Positions 50,888 to 59,708 of a DNA stretch of 64,000 nt are shown piece after piece. Position numbers and translations under genes: made by a program. The stretch's first letter is position 1. Every line of letters starts with the position of its first letter. The stretch is from Mycolicibacterium rhodesiae (GTDB lineage: Bacteria > Actinomycetota > Actinomycetes > Mycobacteriales > Mycobacteriaceae): positions 1 through 64,000 of the forward strand of contig NZ_MVIH01000022.1 of assembly GCF_002086695.1 (NCBI RefSeq), written 5' to 3'. The notes below the pieces were generated by a model. That model ran no database searches. It was not told the DNA's origin and worked only from the letters and a program-made list of their open reading frames with translations.

Positions 50888-52642
50888 ATGCTCCTGGCAC
50901 TGCTGAGACAGTATGTCCGGCCGTACCGGTGGCTGGTCGCCGCGGTGATGGCGCTGCAGACCGTCAGCACGCTGGCCTCCTTGTATCTGCCGACCGTCAA
51001 CGCCGCGATCATCGACGACGGGGTGGCCAAGGGCGACACCGGACTGATCACCGAACTCGGGCTGGTCATGCTGGCCGTCACCGGACTGCAGGTGGTGTGC
51101 GCGGTGGTCGCGGTCTACTTCGGTTCCCGGACCGGCATGGGGTTCGGCCGCGACCTGCGCTCGGCGATGTTTCACCACGTCACCACGTTCTCCGAGCGGG
51201 AGACCGCGCGGTTCGGGGCGCCGTCGCTGCTGACCCGGACGACCAACGACGTCCAGCAGATCCAGGTGCTCATCCAGATGACCACGACGACACTGGTGAC
51301 GGCACCGATCATGTGCGTCGGCGGCATCATCATGGCGATCCATCAGGACGCCGGGCTGTCGTGGCTTCTACTCGTCAGCGTTCCGATTCTGGCGCTGTCC
51401 AACTTCTGGATCGTGTCGCGGATGCTGCCGATCTTCCGCAGCATGCAGCGGCTGATCGATGGCATCAACCGGGTGATGCGCGAACAGCTCTCGGGTATCC
51501 GGGTGATCCGGGCGTTCGCCCGGGAACCGTTCGAGCGCGACCGGTTCGCGGTCGCCAATGCGGCCGTCTCCAACACGGCGCTGGCCGCCGGCAAGTGGCA
51601 GGCGCTGATGCTGCCGGTGACCACCTTGACCATCAACATCTCCAGCGTCGCCCTGATCTGGTTCGGCGGCCTGCGCATCGACTCCGGACACATGCAGGTG
51701 GGCTCGCTGATCGCGTTCCTGTCCTATTTCATGCAGATCCTGATGGCCGTGCTGATGGCCACCCTGATTCTGGTGATGCTGCCCAGGGCCTCGGTCTGCG
51801 CCGAACGCATCACCGAAGTTCTGAACACCGAGCCTGCGATCAGCAGCCCCGCCTCGCCACAGCTCCCGGACGGCGGTATCCGCGGTGCGGTCACTCTCGA
51901 CAATGCGACGTTCTGCTACCCGGGTGCGGAGCGCCCTGTGCTGGAGGATGTTTCGCTGACCGCGCGGCCCGGGACGACGACGGCGATCGTCGGGAGCACC
52001 GGGTCCGGGAAGTCGACGCTGATATCCCTGATCTGCCGGCTCTACGACGTCACCGACGGCGCGATCCGGGTCGACGGCATCGACGTACGCGACTACGACC
52101 CCGAGCACCTGTGGGCCACCCTGGGTCTGGTTCCGCAGCGGGGGTATCTGTTCTCCGGCACCGTCGCCGACAATTTGGCGCTCGGCGCGGCCCCCGGACA
52201 GGTGGTGGACGACGACGAGATGTGGTGGGCGCTGCAGGTTGCCGCGGCCGACGACTTCGTCCGCGCCCATCCCGACGGTCTCGAGATGAGGGTCGCGCAG
52301 GGGGGCATCAATTTTTCCGGCGGGCAACGCCAGCGGCTGGCGATCGCGCGCGCGGTGATCCGGCGTCCGGCGATCTACCTGTTCGACGACGCGTTCTCCG
52401 CACTCGACGTTCACACCGACGCCCGGGTGCGAGCCGCGCTTCGTGAAGAATCCGCGACGTCCACGGTGATCATTGTCTCCCAGCGCATTTCGACCGTCAT
52501 GCACGCCGACACCATCGTCGTGATGGATGGCGGCCGGGTGGTCGGGGCAGGAACCCACGACACGCTGCTCGCCGAGTGTCAGACGTATGCGCAGTTCGTC
52601 GACTCCCAGTCGGTCGACGTCGGCGTCGGGGGCGGCCAATGA
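50888..52642 (+). CDS. ABC exporter half-transporter (Rv1273c-type), degenerate ATPase site
   Basis: 584 residues: a six-segment membrane domain (1-310), then an ATPase with Walker A VGSTGSGKSTL, Q-loop VPQRGYLFSG, signature FSGGQRQRL and Walker B YLFDDAFSALD. The catalytic glutamate position is Asp (FDDAFS), as in the non-hydrolysing half of heterodimeric exporters. ATG 50888 is chosen over a GTG six codons upstream. The stop overlaps the partner gene's ATG (ATGA). Exports an unknown, probably lipophilic compound. Confidence 0.9.
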   Translation: MLLALLRQYVRPYRWLVAAVMALQTVSTLASLYLPTVNAAIIDDGVAKGDTGLITELGLVMLAVTGLQVVCAVVAVYFGSRTGMGFGRDLRSAMFHHVTTFSERETARFGAPSLLTRTTNDVQQIQVLIQMTTTTLVTAPIMCVGGIIMAIHQDAGLSWLLLVSVPILALSNFWIVSRMLPIFRSMQRLIDGINRVMREQLSGIRVIRAFAREPFERDRFAVANAAVSNTALAAGKWQALMLPVTTLTINISSVALIWFGGLRIDSGHMQVGSLIAFLSYFMQILMAVLMATLILVMLPRASVCAERITEVLNTEPAISSPASPQLPDGGIRGAVTLDNATFCYPGAERPVLEDVSLTARPGTTTAIVGSTGSGKSTLISLICRLYDVTDGAIRVDGIDVRDYDPEHLWATLGLVPQRGYLFSGTVADNLALGAAPGQVVDDDEMWWALQVAAADDFVRAHPDGLEMRVAQGGINFSGGQRQRLAIARAVIRRPAIYLFDDAFSALDVHTDARVRAALREESATSTVIIVSQRISTVMHADTIVVMDGGRVVGAGTHDTLLAECQTYAQFVDSQSVDVGVGGGQ

Positions 52643-54546
52643 CCGGGCCGGCGTTCCGTGGCGGCGGCATGCGCGCGATGAGCCAAGACCCTCGACAGGC
52701 CCGATCGCGCGACTTCACCGGTTCCGCGCTGCGGCTGATCCGGCGGCTGACACCGCACCGGTGGCCGACCGCCGCCGTCATCACTTTGTCCATCGCCGGG
52801 ATCGCGCTCGGTGTCATCGGTCCCCGCATCCTCGGGCACGCGACCGACCTGTTGTTCAACGGAGTCATCGGCCGGCAGCTGCCGGCCGGGATCACCAAAG
52901 ACGAAGCCGTCGCGGCGGCCCGCGCGCGCGGTGACACCACGTTCGCCGACCTGCTGTCCGGAACCAATGTGGTCCCCGGCCGTGGGGTTGACTTCACCGC
53001 GGTGGGCCACACTCTGCTGTTGGCGCTTGCGCTGTACGTGGTTGCCGCACTGTTGATCTGGGCGCAGGCCCGGCTACTCAACGTGATCGTGCAGCGCACC
53101 ATCACCGCGCTGCGCGCCGAGGTCGAAGACAAGATCCACCGGTTGCCGTTGTCCTACTTCGACTCCCGGCAGCGCGGCGAGTTGCTCAGCCGCGTCACCA
53201 ACGATGTGGACAATATCCAGACCTCGGTGTCGGTGACGATCAGCCAATTGCTGACATCGGTGCTGACCGTGCTTGCGGTGCTGGCCATGATGCTGAGCAT
53301 CTCGCCGCTGCTGGCATTGATCACCGTCGTGACGGTTCCGTTGTCGCTGTGGGTGACCCGGGTGATCGCACGCCGATCGCAGCGGATGTTCATCGCCCAG
53401 TGGACCAACACCGGCAGGCTCAACGCTCACATCGAGGAGACGTACAGCGGCTTCACCGTGGTCAAGACCTTCGGGCACCGGGCCGCCGCCCAGGAGAAAT
53501 TTCGTGAGTTCAACTCGGACGTCTACCACGCAAGCTTTGGTGCACAGTTCTTTTCCGGCCTGGTCTCCCCCGCGACGACGTTCATCGGGAACCTGAGCTA
53601 TGTCGCGGTTGCCGTGGTGGGCGGTTATCAGGTCGCCACCGGCCAGATCACGCTGGGCAGCATCCAGGCCTTCATCCAGTACGTCCGCCAGTTCAACCAG
53701 CCGCTCACCCAGGTCGCCGGCATGTACAACACGCTGCAGTCCGGGGTGGCCAGCGCCGAACGGGTCTTCGACTTTCTCGACGAGCCCGAAGAACCGCCGG
53801 ACGTACCAATGGTGTTGGCCGGCAACGGTGGCGGGCGCGTCGAATTCCAGAATGTGTCGTTCAGCTATCGACCCGACACTCCGGTGATCGAGGACCTGTC
53901 GCTGGTCGCCGAGCCGGGCAGCACAGTCGCGATCGTCGGTCCGACCGGGGCAGGCAAGACCACCCTGGTCAACCTGTTGATGCGGTTCTACGACGTCGAC
54001 GCCGGGAGGATCCTGCTCGACGGTACCGATATCAGAGACGTCAGCCGGGAGTCGCTGCGCTCACAAATCGGGATGGTTCTGCAGGACACCTGGCTGTTCG
54101 GCGGCACGATCGCCGAGAACATCGCCTACGGAAGGCCCGGCGCAGGTGAGGACGAGGTCATCGAGGCGGCGCGGGCGGCCTACGTCGACCGATTCGTCCA
54201 CACGCTGCCCAACGGCTATGAGACCCGGGTCAGCGATGACGGCGGCAACATCAGTGCCGGCGAGAAGCAGCTGATCACCATCGCGAGGGCGTTCCTGGCC
54301 CGCCCCCAGCTGCTGATCCTCGACGAGGCCACCAGTTCGGTGGACACCCGTACCGAACTGCTGATCCAGCATGCGATGACCAAATTGCGCCGGGACCGAA
54401 CCAGTTTCATCATCGCCCACCGACTATCGACCATCCGCGACGCCGACAGCATCCTTGTCATGGAAGCGGGCCGGATCGTCGAAACCGGAAGCCATGCTGA
54501 ATTGCTGGCCCGGCGCGGGGCCTACTACGCAATGACGCAGGTTTAA
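52639..54546 (+). CDS. ABC exporter half-transporter (Rv1272c-type), partner of the previous gene
   Basis: 635 residues. An N-terminal Arg-rich stretch is followed by six membrane segments with an extra insert between the first two (TDLLFNGVIG...FADLLSGTNVVPGRG, about 55-110). The ATPase has Walker A VGPTGAGKTTL, Walker B LLILDEATSSVD with the catalytic Glu, and an altered signature NISAGEKQL in place of LSGGQ. Together with the preceding gene this gives one canonical and one degenerate ATP site, the heterodimer pattern. Confidence 0.9.
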   Translation: MTGPAFRGGGMRAMSQDPRQARSRDFTGSALRLIRRLTPHRWPTAAVITLSIAGIALGVIGPRILGHATDLLFNGVIGRQLPAGITKDEAVAAARARGDTTFADLLSGTNVVPGRGVDFTAVGHTLLLALALYVVAALLIWAQARLLNVIVQRTITALRAEVEDKIHRLPLSYFDSRQRGELLSRVTNDVDNIQTSVSVTISQLLTSVLTVLAVLAMMLSISPLLALITVVTVPLSLWVTRVIARRSQRMFIAQWTNTGRLNAHIEETYSGFTVVKTFGHRAAAQEKFREFNSDVYHASFGAQFFSGLVSPATTFIGNLSYVAVAVVGGYQVATGQITLGSIQAFIQYVRQFNQPLTQVAGMYNTLQSGVASAERVFDFLDEPEEPPDVPMVLAGNGGGRVEFQNVSFSYRPDTPVIEDLSLVAEPGSTVAIVGPTGAGKTTLVNLLMRFYDVDAGRILLDGTDIRDVSRESLRSQIGMVLQDTWLFGGTIAENIAYGRPGAGEDEVIEAARAAYVDRFVHTLPNGYETRVSDDGGNISAGEKQLITIARAFLARPQLLILDEATSSVDTRTELLIQHAMTKLRRDRTSFIIAHRLSTIRDADSILVMEAGRIVETGSHAELLARRGAYYAMTQV

Positions 54547-54558
54547 CGGGCCACTGCG

Positions 54559-54583
54559 GAAATTGTCGTAAACACGCAATTTC
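54559..54583 (+). terminator. Hairpin after the ABC exporter genes
   Basis: GAAATTG (54559-54565) and CAATTTC (54577-54583) are perfect 7-bp arms around an 11-nt loop, 12 nt after the exporter stop. The stem is AT-rich, so it could equally be an operator for the secreted-protein gene that begins at 54661. Confidence 0.4.
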
Positions 54584-54660
54584 AGCAAACCTCTTATACG
54601 CTGCGAATTCGCTGGTCGCGACTTCGTGAACGGTGCCAATCATGCGAGAGGTGCTCACTG

Positions 54661-55827
54661 ATGCCGATAATGCAGACCGTCCTGGCAGGGATGGCCACGA
54701 GCGTGCTGGCAGCGGGACTGGTCACCGCAAATTCTGATGTGGCGCGTCGACCGAGCGCTCCGGCACAGCCTCAAGTCGCGCTGGCTGCGACCACGATCCC
54801 GATCATCGATTTCGACTGGATACTGGGTCCGCTGAGGGTCGCGCGAAAGCTCACCATCGGTTCCGGTGTTTCGCCGAACGGGCTGGTAAGCCTCGACGGT
54901 GCCGCAGATACGTGGTGGGACGCCTCCGTCGGCCCCACCGGCGAGGTCAAGAGCAGCTTCACTCTTCCCGTCACGTTGGCGCAGACCGCACCGACCGCGG
55001 ATCTCGGTTTCGAACCGGAATGGAAGAGTTCGGTCGTGTTTTCGCCGCTTGGCGCGGCCGGTCCGACCATCGACTTTGCTCCCGACCTCACGTCGAAGTT
55101 TCATCTCATCGAATATCGAGGCGGAGTCGAGGGATACGGCTTCGGCGTCACCGGCACGCTTCTTCAGGCCGGCCTACAGGGCGGCGCCACGTCACCCGTG
55201 ACAATGTTCGGGGGCAGCGTCACTCTCGGCGAGTACAAGACGCAACTGTCGGTGCTGCCGTCCGGCGGACTGAAAGCTTCTTTTGGCTTCGCGCCCTATT
55301 TCGGCGGTGGCGGCGGGTCGATTCAGTTGGGGACAACCAAGATTGGCACGACACTGCCGAGCGGACAGTTCAAGGCCGAGACCAAACTGTGCCTGGGTTC
55401 GGCCGCCGCCTCGTGCGGCGGTGTGATTGCCGGGGTATCGATTTCAGCCATGCTGGGCGGCGCTCTATTGGCGATCAACAGCAAAGACGTCCTCAGCATC
55501 GACTTCCCTGATTCGCTGACGGTCGAACTGAAGACCGGCTCTCTTGCCGTGACGGGCAATATCGGCGGCACCGTCACGATCGGAACGACGAAGCTCGGCG
55601 GCGTCATCCCGATCAACATCAAGATCTCACCGCCGGCCGCGGCCAGTGCAAGCAGCACCGCGCCCACGGCTGAGACTGCCGCCGCGCAGAAATCGGTGAA
55701 ATCGGCGTCGGCATCGTCGAACGCGACATCCCGAAAGGCTGTGGCCGGAAAGGGAACCGCGTCGACCAAGAGCCCGAAGGCTGGCACCAAGCGGGGCGCC
55801 AAGACCGGTCGATCAGGTCGGGACTGA
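54661..55827 (+). CDS. Secreted beta-rich protein with a basic C-terminal tail
   Basis: 388 residues; AGAGGTG lies before the ATG. The signal MPIMQTVLAGMATSVLAAGLVTA is followed by about 270 residues of alternating polar/hydrophobic, Gly/Thr/Ser-rich strands (GGSVTLGEYKTQLSVLPSGG, IGGTVTIGTTKLGGVIPIN) suggesting a beta-barrel or beta-sandwich. Two cysteines (CLGSAAASC) may pair. The last 60 residues are Ala/Ser/Lys-rich and end with KRGAKTGRSGRD, strongly basic like the tail of the protein at 19798. Possibly an envelope or porin-like protein; function unknown. Confidence 0.72.
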   Translation: MPIMQTVLAGMATSVLAAGLVTANSDVARRPSAPAQPQVALAATTIPIIDFDWILGPLRVARKLTIGSGVSPNGLVSLDGAADTWWDASVGPTGEVKSSFTLPVTLAQTAPTADLGFEPEWKSSVVFSPLGAAGPTIDFAPDLTSKFHLIEYRGGVEGYGFGVTGTLLQAGLQGGATSPVTMFGGSVTLGEYKTQLSVLPSGGLKASFGFAPYFGGGGGSIQLGTTKIGTTLPSGQFKAETKLCLGSAAASCGGVIAGVSISAMLGGALLAINSKDVLSIDFPDSLTVELKTGSLAVTGNIGGTVTIGTTKLGGVIPINIKISPPAAASASSTAPTAETAAAQKSVKSASASSNATSRKAVAGKGTASTKSPKAGTKRGAKTGRSGRD

Positions 55828-55834
55828 TACTTCT

Positions 55835-56404
55835 CTACAGTCCAGGACCCTCAGCCCGCAGGTCGTCCACCTCGGCCATCGCCGAGCGCAATTTGGCCAG
55901 CCATTCCTCGGCGTGTTCACCGACGAGTCGCACGCTCCAGGCGAGTGCATCCGAGCGCGACCGGGCAACGCCCGCGTCGACCAGCGTGTCGAGGACCTGG
56001 CGTTCGGGTTGCTTGAGGCGGGTCATCACCGGAACGGCGATGTGCGTGAACAGTATTCGTTCCGATTCAGACCCTTCGGCGCCGATGTCCAAACCCCAGG
56101 AAACCTTGCGGCCGTACTTGTCCTGAGCCTCCTCGGCAATCCGGATTCGCTCGGAGCGAGTGTCCTCCCGGAACCGGGAAGCGCGACCCGCTGCGCGGGC
56201 GTCGCTGTCCGGTGTGTCGGTAGCGGGCAGGCGCCCGATGACGGTGATCTCTTCACGGTCGACGATGACCGTCGGGTCGCCGACGAACCATCCGTCGGGC
56301 AGTCGACCGGCGAACCACTCGCCGGCGTCTGTCGCGTCGGGCTGGTCGGCCTGTTGCCAGCCGCCGGGGCGGCCGGGACGACGATGTGTGTGCTGATGTT
56401 TCAT
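55835..56404 (-). CDS. Conserved mycobacterial protein, probable Rv1265 counterpart
   Basis: 189 residues without signal or membrane segment. The N-terminus is His/Arg/Pro-rich (MKHQHTHRRPGRPGG). A central part has WFAGRLPDGWFVGDPTVIVDREEITVIGRLP. The helical C-terminus LDTLVDAGVARSRSDALAWSVRLVGEHAEEWLAKL resembles a short DNA-binding or dimerising helix pair. It follows the adenylyl cyclase on the same strand, as Rv1265 (reported as cAMP-responsive) follows Rv1264 in M. tuberculosis. The orthology is positional inference. Confidence 0.65.
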   Translation of the reverse strand: MKHQHTHRRPGRPGGWQQADQPDATDAGEWFAGRLPDGWFVGDPTVIVDREEITVIGRLPATDTPDSDARAAGRASRFREDTRSERIRIAEEAQDKYGRKVSWGLDIGAEGSESERILFTHIAVPVMTRLKQPERQVLDTLVDAGVARSRSDALAWSVRLVGEHAEEWLAKLRSAMAEVDDLRAEGPGL

Positions 56405-56616
56405 GAATTACATGATTACACCGTTGCAAACCAAGCGCCAGTCATTCTCTCTCGGCGAACGCCCACCACCCAGCCGGTACGGATAACTGGCGGAAGGTCT
56501 CGATCCCGACCGCGCCCGTGCTGCGCGCGACGTGGCGCGGATGCACCCGGCAAGGGCGGCGCTGGGCCGGCCGGTCGTTGCTGCGCTATCGCAACCGACG
56601 CTAAAGCGTCTGCCGC

Positions 56617-57741
56617 TCAGGGGTTTTCGGCGCGTCGGGCCCGGAACAGCTTGACTTCATCCTGGATGCCCTTGAGGTGCCGCGCCCGGGCAAACGACCA
56701 GCTGAAGGACGGGTCATCGCCGATCTGTTCCCGCGCTGCTTCGGACAACAAGACCGACCCGGGCCGGGCCACCGAGGTCACCCGACTGGCCAGGTTGACC
56801 GGGCTACCGAACCAGTCCCCGGCGCGGCTGACGGCCTGTCCATGAGACAGACCCACCCGCAGTTGCGGCAGCGCGTCATCGGCTTCGGTGGCTTCCACGA
56901 GGGTCAACATCGCATCGAGCAGCGCCGCGGTGTCCGTGGACACCATCATCACCGCGTCACCGATCGTCTTGATGAACCGCACCGGCGGCACCGCCACCTC
57001 GCGGGCGGCGTCCGCGAGGCGGTTGGCGAGCTGTTCGAGTTCCTCAGGCGGAACCGTCTCACCCAGCCTGGTGAATCCGACGAGATCCGCGAAGGCGACC
57101 GCGACATCGCGCGCGCCGGGAAGCGATGCGCCAACTGCCCGTTCGTTGGCGTTTATCGCCTCGGTCTCCATGGCGTGGCGCAGCTGCAGCATCAGCATGT
57201 CCTGCACCATCGGGCCCAGCAGCGGTGCCGCGGCGCTGACCAACACCTGCGCGCTCTGGGCCATCTCGAGTTCGGTGGTACCGGGATGCTGCATCGTCGT
57301 GGCGACCGCGGTGTAGCGCATGGCCTCGGCCGCACGCGAAAGACCTTCTGCCAGAAGTCGGTACACGGTCAGCAGCCGCTCGGGATCGAACCCCAGATCG
57401 AGAAACCGCTTGACGTGCACGGCCGTCTCGGCATCGGGTTTGAGGAATACCGCCGCATCGGGGTCGTCGACCGTCGCGAGCCCGCTGGCGCGCTGGAAGC
57501 GCCGGAGCAGATCCAGGTCCAGCCCGGTCTGCTCGCTGATCTGCCGAGCCGACAGCCTGGTTCCGTCATCACCGAAGATCCGGCGGCCGGGTAGCAGCAT
57601 CGGCGCGAACGCCGCCCGGATCTCTTCGACGGTGATGCCCTGCTGCACCAGCCAGGGAATCAGTTCGGCCCGTTGGGCACGGGCATCGCCCGTCAGCCCG
57701 TCGAGCAGCCCGGCGGCCTCCGGGTCGACGGTTTCGGTCAC
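56617..57741 (-). CDS. Class III adenylyl cyclase with N-terminal autoinhibitory domain (Rv1264-type)
   Basis: 374 residues from a GTG. Residues 1-200 are an all-helical regulatory domain like that of Rv1264, which inhibits the enzyme at neutral pH. Residues 210-374 are the cyclase homology domain, with all key residues in place: metal Asp219 (AFADLVGFT) and Asp262 (IGDAVMM), adenine-selecting Lys258 and Asp309 (GDWFG), transition-state Asn316 and Arg320 (VNLASR). It should be an active homodimeric, soluble, pH-sensing cAMP producer. Divergent from the glycosylase gene with only 26 nt between the starts. Confidence 0.92.
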   Translation of the reverse strand: MTETVDPEAAGLLDGLTGDARAQRAELIPWLVQQGITVEEIRAAFAPMLLPGRRIFGDDGTRLSARQISEQTGLDLDLLRRFQRASGLATVDDPDAAVFLKPDAETAVHVKRFLDLGFDPERLLTVYRLLAEGLSRAAEAMRYTAVATTMQHPGTTELEMAQSAQVLVSAAAPLLGPMVQDMLMLQLRHAMETEAINANERAVGASLPGARDVAVAFADLVGFTRLGETVPPEELEQLANRLADAAREVAVPPVRFIKTIGDAVMMVSTDTAALLDAMLTLVEATEADDALPQLRVGLSHGQAVSRAGDWFGSPVNLASRVTSVARPGSVLLSEAAREQIGDDPSFSWSFARARHLKGIQDEVKLFRARRAENP

Positions 57742-57767
57742 CGACCCAACGTATACCGTCGAACCCG

Positions 57768-58319
57768 ATGTCACGATCCCCGCTCCTGGAGGGGCTGCCG
57801 CCCATCGGCTCGCCCGGTGCCCGGCTGCTGATCCTCGGCAACATGCCAAGCGTGCTCTCACTGGCGAGCGGCCAGTACTACGGAAATCCGCGAAATGCGT
57901 TCTGGCGCATCATCGGTGAGGTGCTCGGGTGCGAGCCGGACGCACCGTACCAGCATCGGATCGAAGTCCTGACCCGCCACGGGATCGCCGTCTGGGACGT
58001 CCTCAAGCACTGCCGGCGGCTCGGCAGCCTGGATTCGTCAGTCGAGCCGGACAGCATGGTGCCCAACGACTTCGGAACGTACTTCGCCGCCCACCCAGGC
58101 ATCGAGCGGGTGTTCTTCAACGGCGCGGCCGCCGAGCGCAACTTCACCCGGCTCGTCCACCTCGACGTGCCGGCCACGTTCGGGCGTCTGCCGTCGACCA
58201 GCCCCGCGCAGACCATGCGCTACGCCGACAAACTCGCGGCCTGGAGTTCGGCGCTTGCGCCATTCGAGAATGCCGCACCCGACGCGCCGAGCGAATCAAC
58301 GCATCGCCAGACGCGCTGA
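57768..58319 (+). CDS. DNA-deoxyinosine (hypoxanthine) glycosylase-like protein, UDG superfamily
   Basis: 183 residues. The first motif LLILGNMPSVLSLASGQYYGNPRNAFW matches the family 6 (HDG) pattern (G-x-M-P-S...YYxxPxNxFW), with the catalytic Asn in the NPRNAFW segment. VFFNGAAAERNF and LPSTSPAQTMRY supply the later DNA-binding loop. The C-terminal tail is Ala/Pro-rich and divergent. It would remove deaminated adenine from DNA. Shares a 26-nt bidirectional promoter region with the adenylyl cyclase gene. Confidence 0.83.
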   Translation: MSRSPLLEGLPPIGSPGARLLILGNMPSVLSLASGQYYGNPRNAFWRIIGEVLGCEPDAPYQHRIEVLTRHGIAVWDVLKHCRRLGSLDSSVEPDSMVPNDFGTYFAAHPGIERVFFNGAAAERNFTRLVHLDVPATFGRLPSTSPAQTMRYADKLAAWSSALAPFENAAPDAPSESTHRQTR

Positions 58320-58473
58320 ACTGTCACAATCGCTGAGTAGAGCCTGTTGGCCTGACCTCGGAGTCCGCCGATGGACGTAGCCAACGGCAGGGTGACGGCC
58401 GTAGTGGCGTGGTGGCGGGTCGCCGGCCGGCTCGCCGTGGACGGAACAGCTAACGCCGTGGACAGGTGAGATT

Positions 58474-59088
58474 GTGGACTCGGACGTTTCCGTAGAAGGC
58501 TCGCGACGGAGCGCGATCATTCAAGCGGCGCTGGAGCTTTTCGCCCTACGGGGCACCGCCGAGACGACGCTGCAGACGATCGCCGACGCCGCCGGGGTGT
58601 CGGTGGGATTGGTACAGCACCATTTCACTTCGAAGGTGGGCTTGATCGCGGCGGTGGAGGCCCACGCGCTCGAGGTCATCGGCGCCGTGATGGCCCAGCC
58701 GATGCCACAGTCGCCCGCTGAGTCGGCCCCTGAGATCGGACGCAGAGTGAGCCGGCTGTTCGCCGAACATGTTGCGGCTTTGGATTTCATGGGGCGCCAG
58801 CTGGTGGAGGGCGCCGCGAGCGGCGTCGGGTTGTTCGACGCGATGGCGAGAATGGGAATCGCGCGATGGGAGCAGCTCGCGCAAGCCGGAGCAGTTCACC
58901 CCGATCTCGATGTCGTGTGGGCGGCACTCAATCCCCTGCTGCTGGTCTTCGGCGCCATTGTCTTCCGCCGGCAGCTCGAGCAACACCTCGCCGAGCCGCT
59001 CACCAATCCGTCCCAACTTCGCCGCTGGGAGGATTCAGTGAACATCCTGATCACTCAGGGCCAGCTCCGGCGGGAGTACTGGCCATGA
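58474..59088 (+). CDS. TetR-family transcriptional regulator
   Basis: 204 residues from a GTG with AGGTGA upstream. Helix-turn-helix in residues 8-55: RRSAIIQAALELFALRG, TLQTIADAAGVSVGLVQHHFTSKVGLI. The ligand-binding C-terminal domain (60-204) is helical and divergent, as usual. The upstream interval contains a direct repeat of GCCGTGGAC about 24 bp apart. A perfect 16-bp palindrome lies 40 nt downstream of its stop, before the Clp-N-like gene, and could be an operator. Confidence 0.87.
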   Translation: MDSDVSVEGSRRSAIIQAALELFALRGTAETTLQTIADAAGVSVGLVQHHFTSKVGLIAAVEAHALEVIGAVMAQPMPQSPAESAPEIGRRVSRLFAEHVAALDFMGRQLVEGAASGVGLFDAMARMGIARWEQLAQAGAVHPDLDVVWAALNPLLLVFGAIVFRRQLEQHLAEPLTNPSQLRRWEDSVNILITQGQLRREYWP

Positions 59089-59127
59089 CCTCGGGTACGC
59101 CTACCGGCAATTAATTTAGCCAAACTA

Positions 59128-59143
59128 CAATATCGCGATATTG
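59128..59143. promoter_or_regulatory. Perfect 16-bp palindrome, candidate TetR operator
   Basis: CAATATCGCGATATTG is an exact palindrome in a locally AT-rich stretch, 32 nt upstream of the Clp-N-like gene and 39 nt after the TetR stop. Size and symmetry are those of TetR-dimer operators. Confidence 0.6.
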
Positions 59144-59175
59144 CGCACTTGCCTTCGAGGCCGTAAATTTCGCGG

Positions 59176-59691
59176 ATGATCGCGGGTGCTCCGATTCCGG
59201 AAGGCGACCTCAGCGCCGCACGAACGGCGCAGGCGTTGGCGTCGCTGAACAAGCCCGCGAAGCAGGCACTGAGCGCCGCCCACTCGGCGGCGTATCGGTA
59301 CGGCAGCGACTTCCTCGGATCCGCCCATCTGCTGGTGGGCCTGCTTGCCGATCCCGCACACCCGGTAACGGCAGCTTTGGATGAGCGCGACAGTGGCAGT
59401 CTTGTCGTCACGCAGCTCTACGAGAGTAGGTACGGCGCCCAAACTCGCACGCCGCCGCGAATCATCCACCTGCCCTACAGCATTCACGCGAGAGCAATTG
59501 TGATCAACGCCGCCTGCCATGCCCGCGCACAGGCCACCTCGGTTCGGCGGGTGCACCTTTGGTGGGCTACGACGCGCGCAACCGGCTCGATCGCCGCGCG
59601 GCTGCTTGCCGAACTCGGCCAGCTCGAGTTCCTCCGGGATCAGCTGCTACCGGTCGTCGGCGCGCCCGCCTCACCAACCGCACCGAGCTGA
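59176..59691 (+). CDS. Clp N-terminal-domain-like protein
   Basis: 171 residues with no ATPase part. Residues 20-75 follow the Clp-N repeat (LNKPAKQALSAAHSAAYRYGSDFLGSAHLLVGLL), as in ClpC substrate/adaptor-binding domains. A second, weaker copy (HARAIVINAACHARAQATSVRRVHLWWATT) covers 100-150. Stand-alone Clp-N proteins occur in actinobacteria and may act as adaptors or stress proteins. The palindrome in its promoter and the TetR gene upstream suggest regulated expression. Confidence 0.72.
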   Translation: MIAGAPIPEGDLSAARTAQALASLNKPAKQALSAAHSAAYRYGSDFLGSAHLLVGLLADPAHPVTAALDERDSGSLVVTQLYESRYGAQTRTPPRIIHLPYSIHARAIVINAACHARAQATSVRRVHLWWATTRATGSIAARLLAELGQLEFLRDQLLPVVGAPASPTAPS

Positions 59692-59708
59692 GACCCGCAA
59701 CTACCGCG

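Noticed and set aside
51368..52639. A 423-codon minus-strand frame opposite the ABC exporter
   Set aside because: His/Arg/Asp-rich antisense shadow; the plus strand carries Walker A, signature and Walker B motifs.
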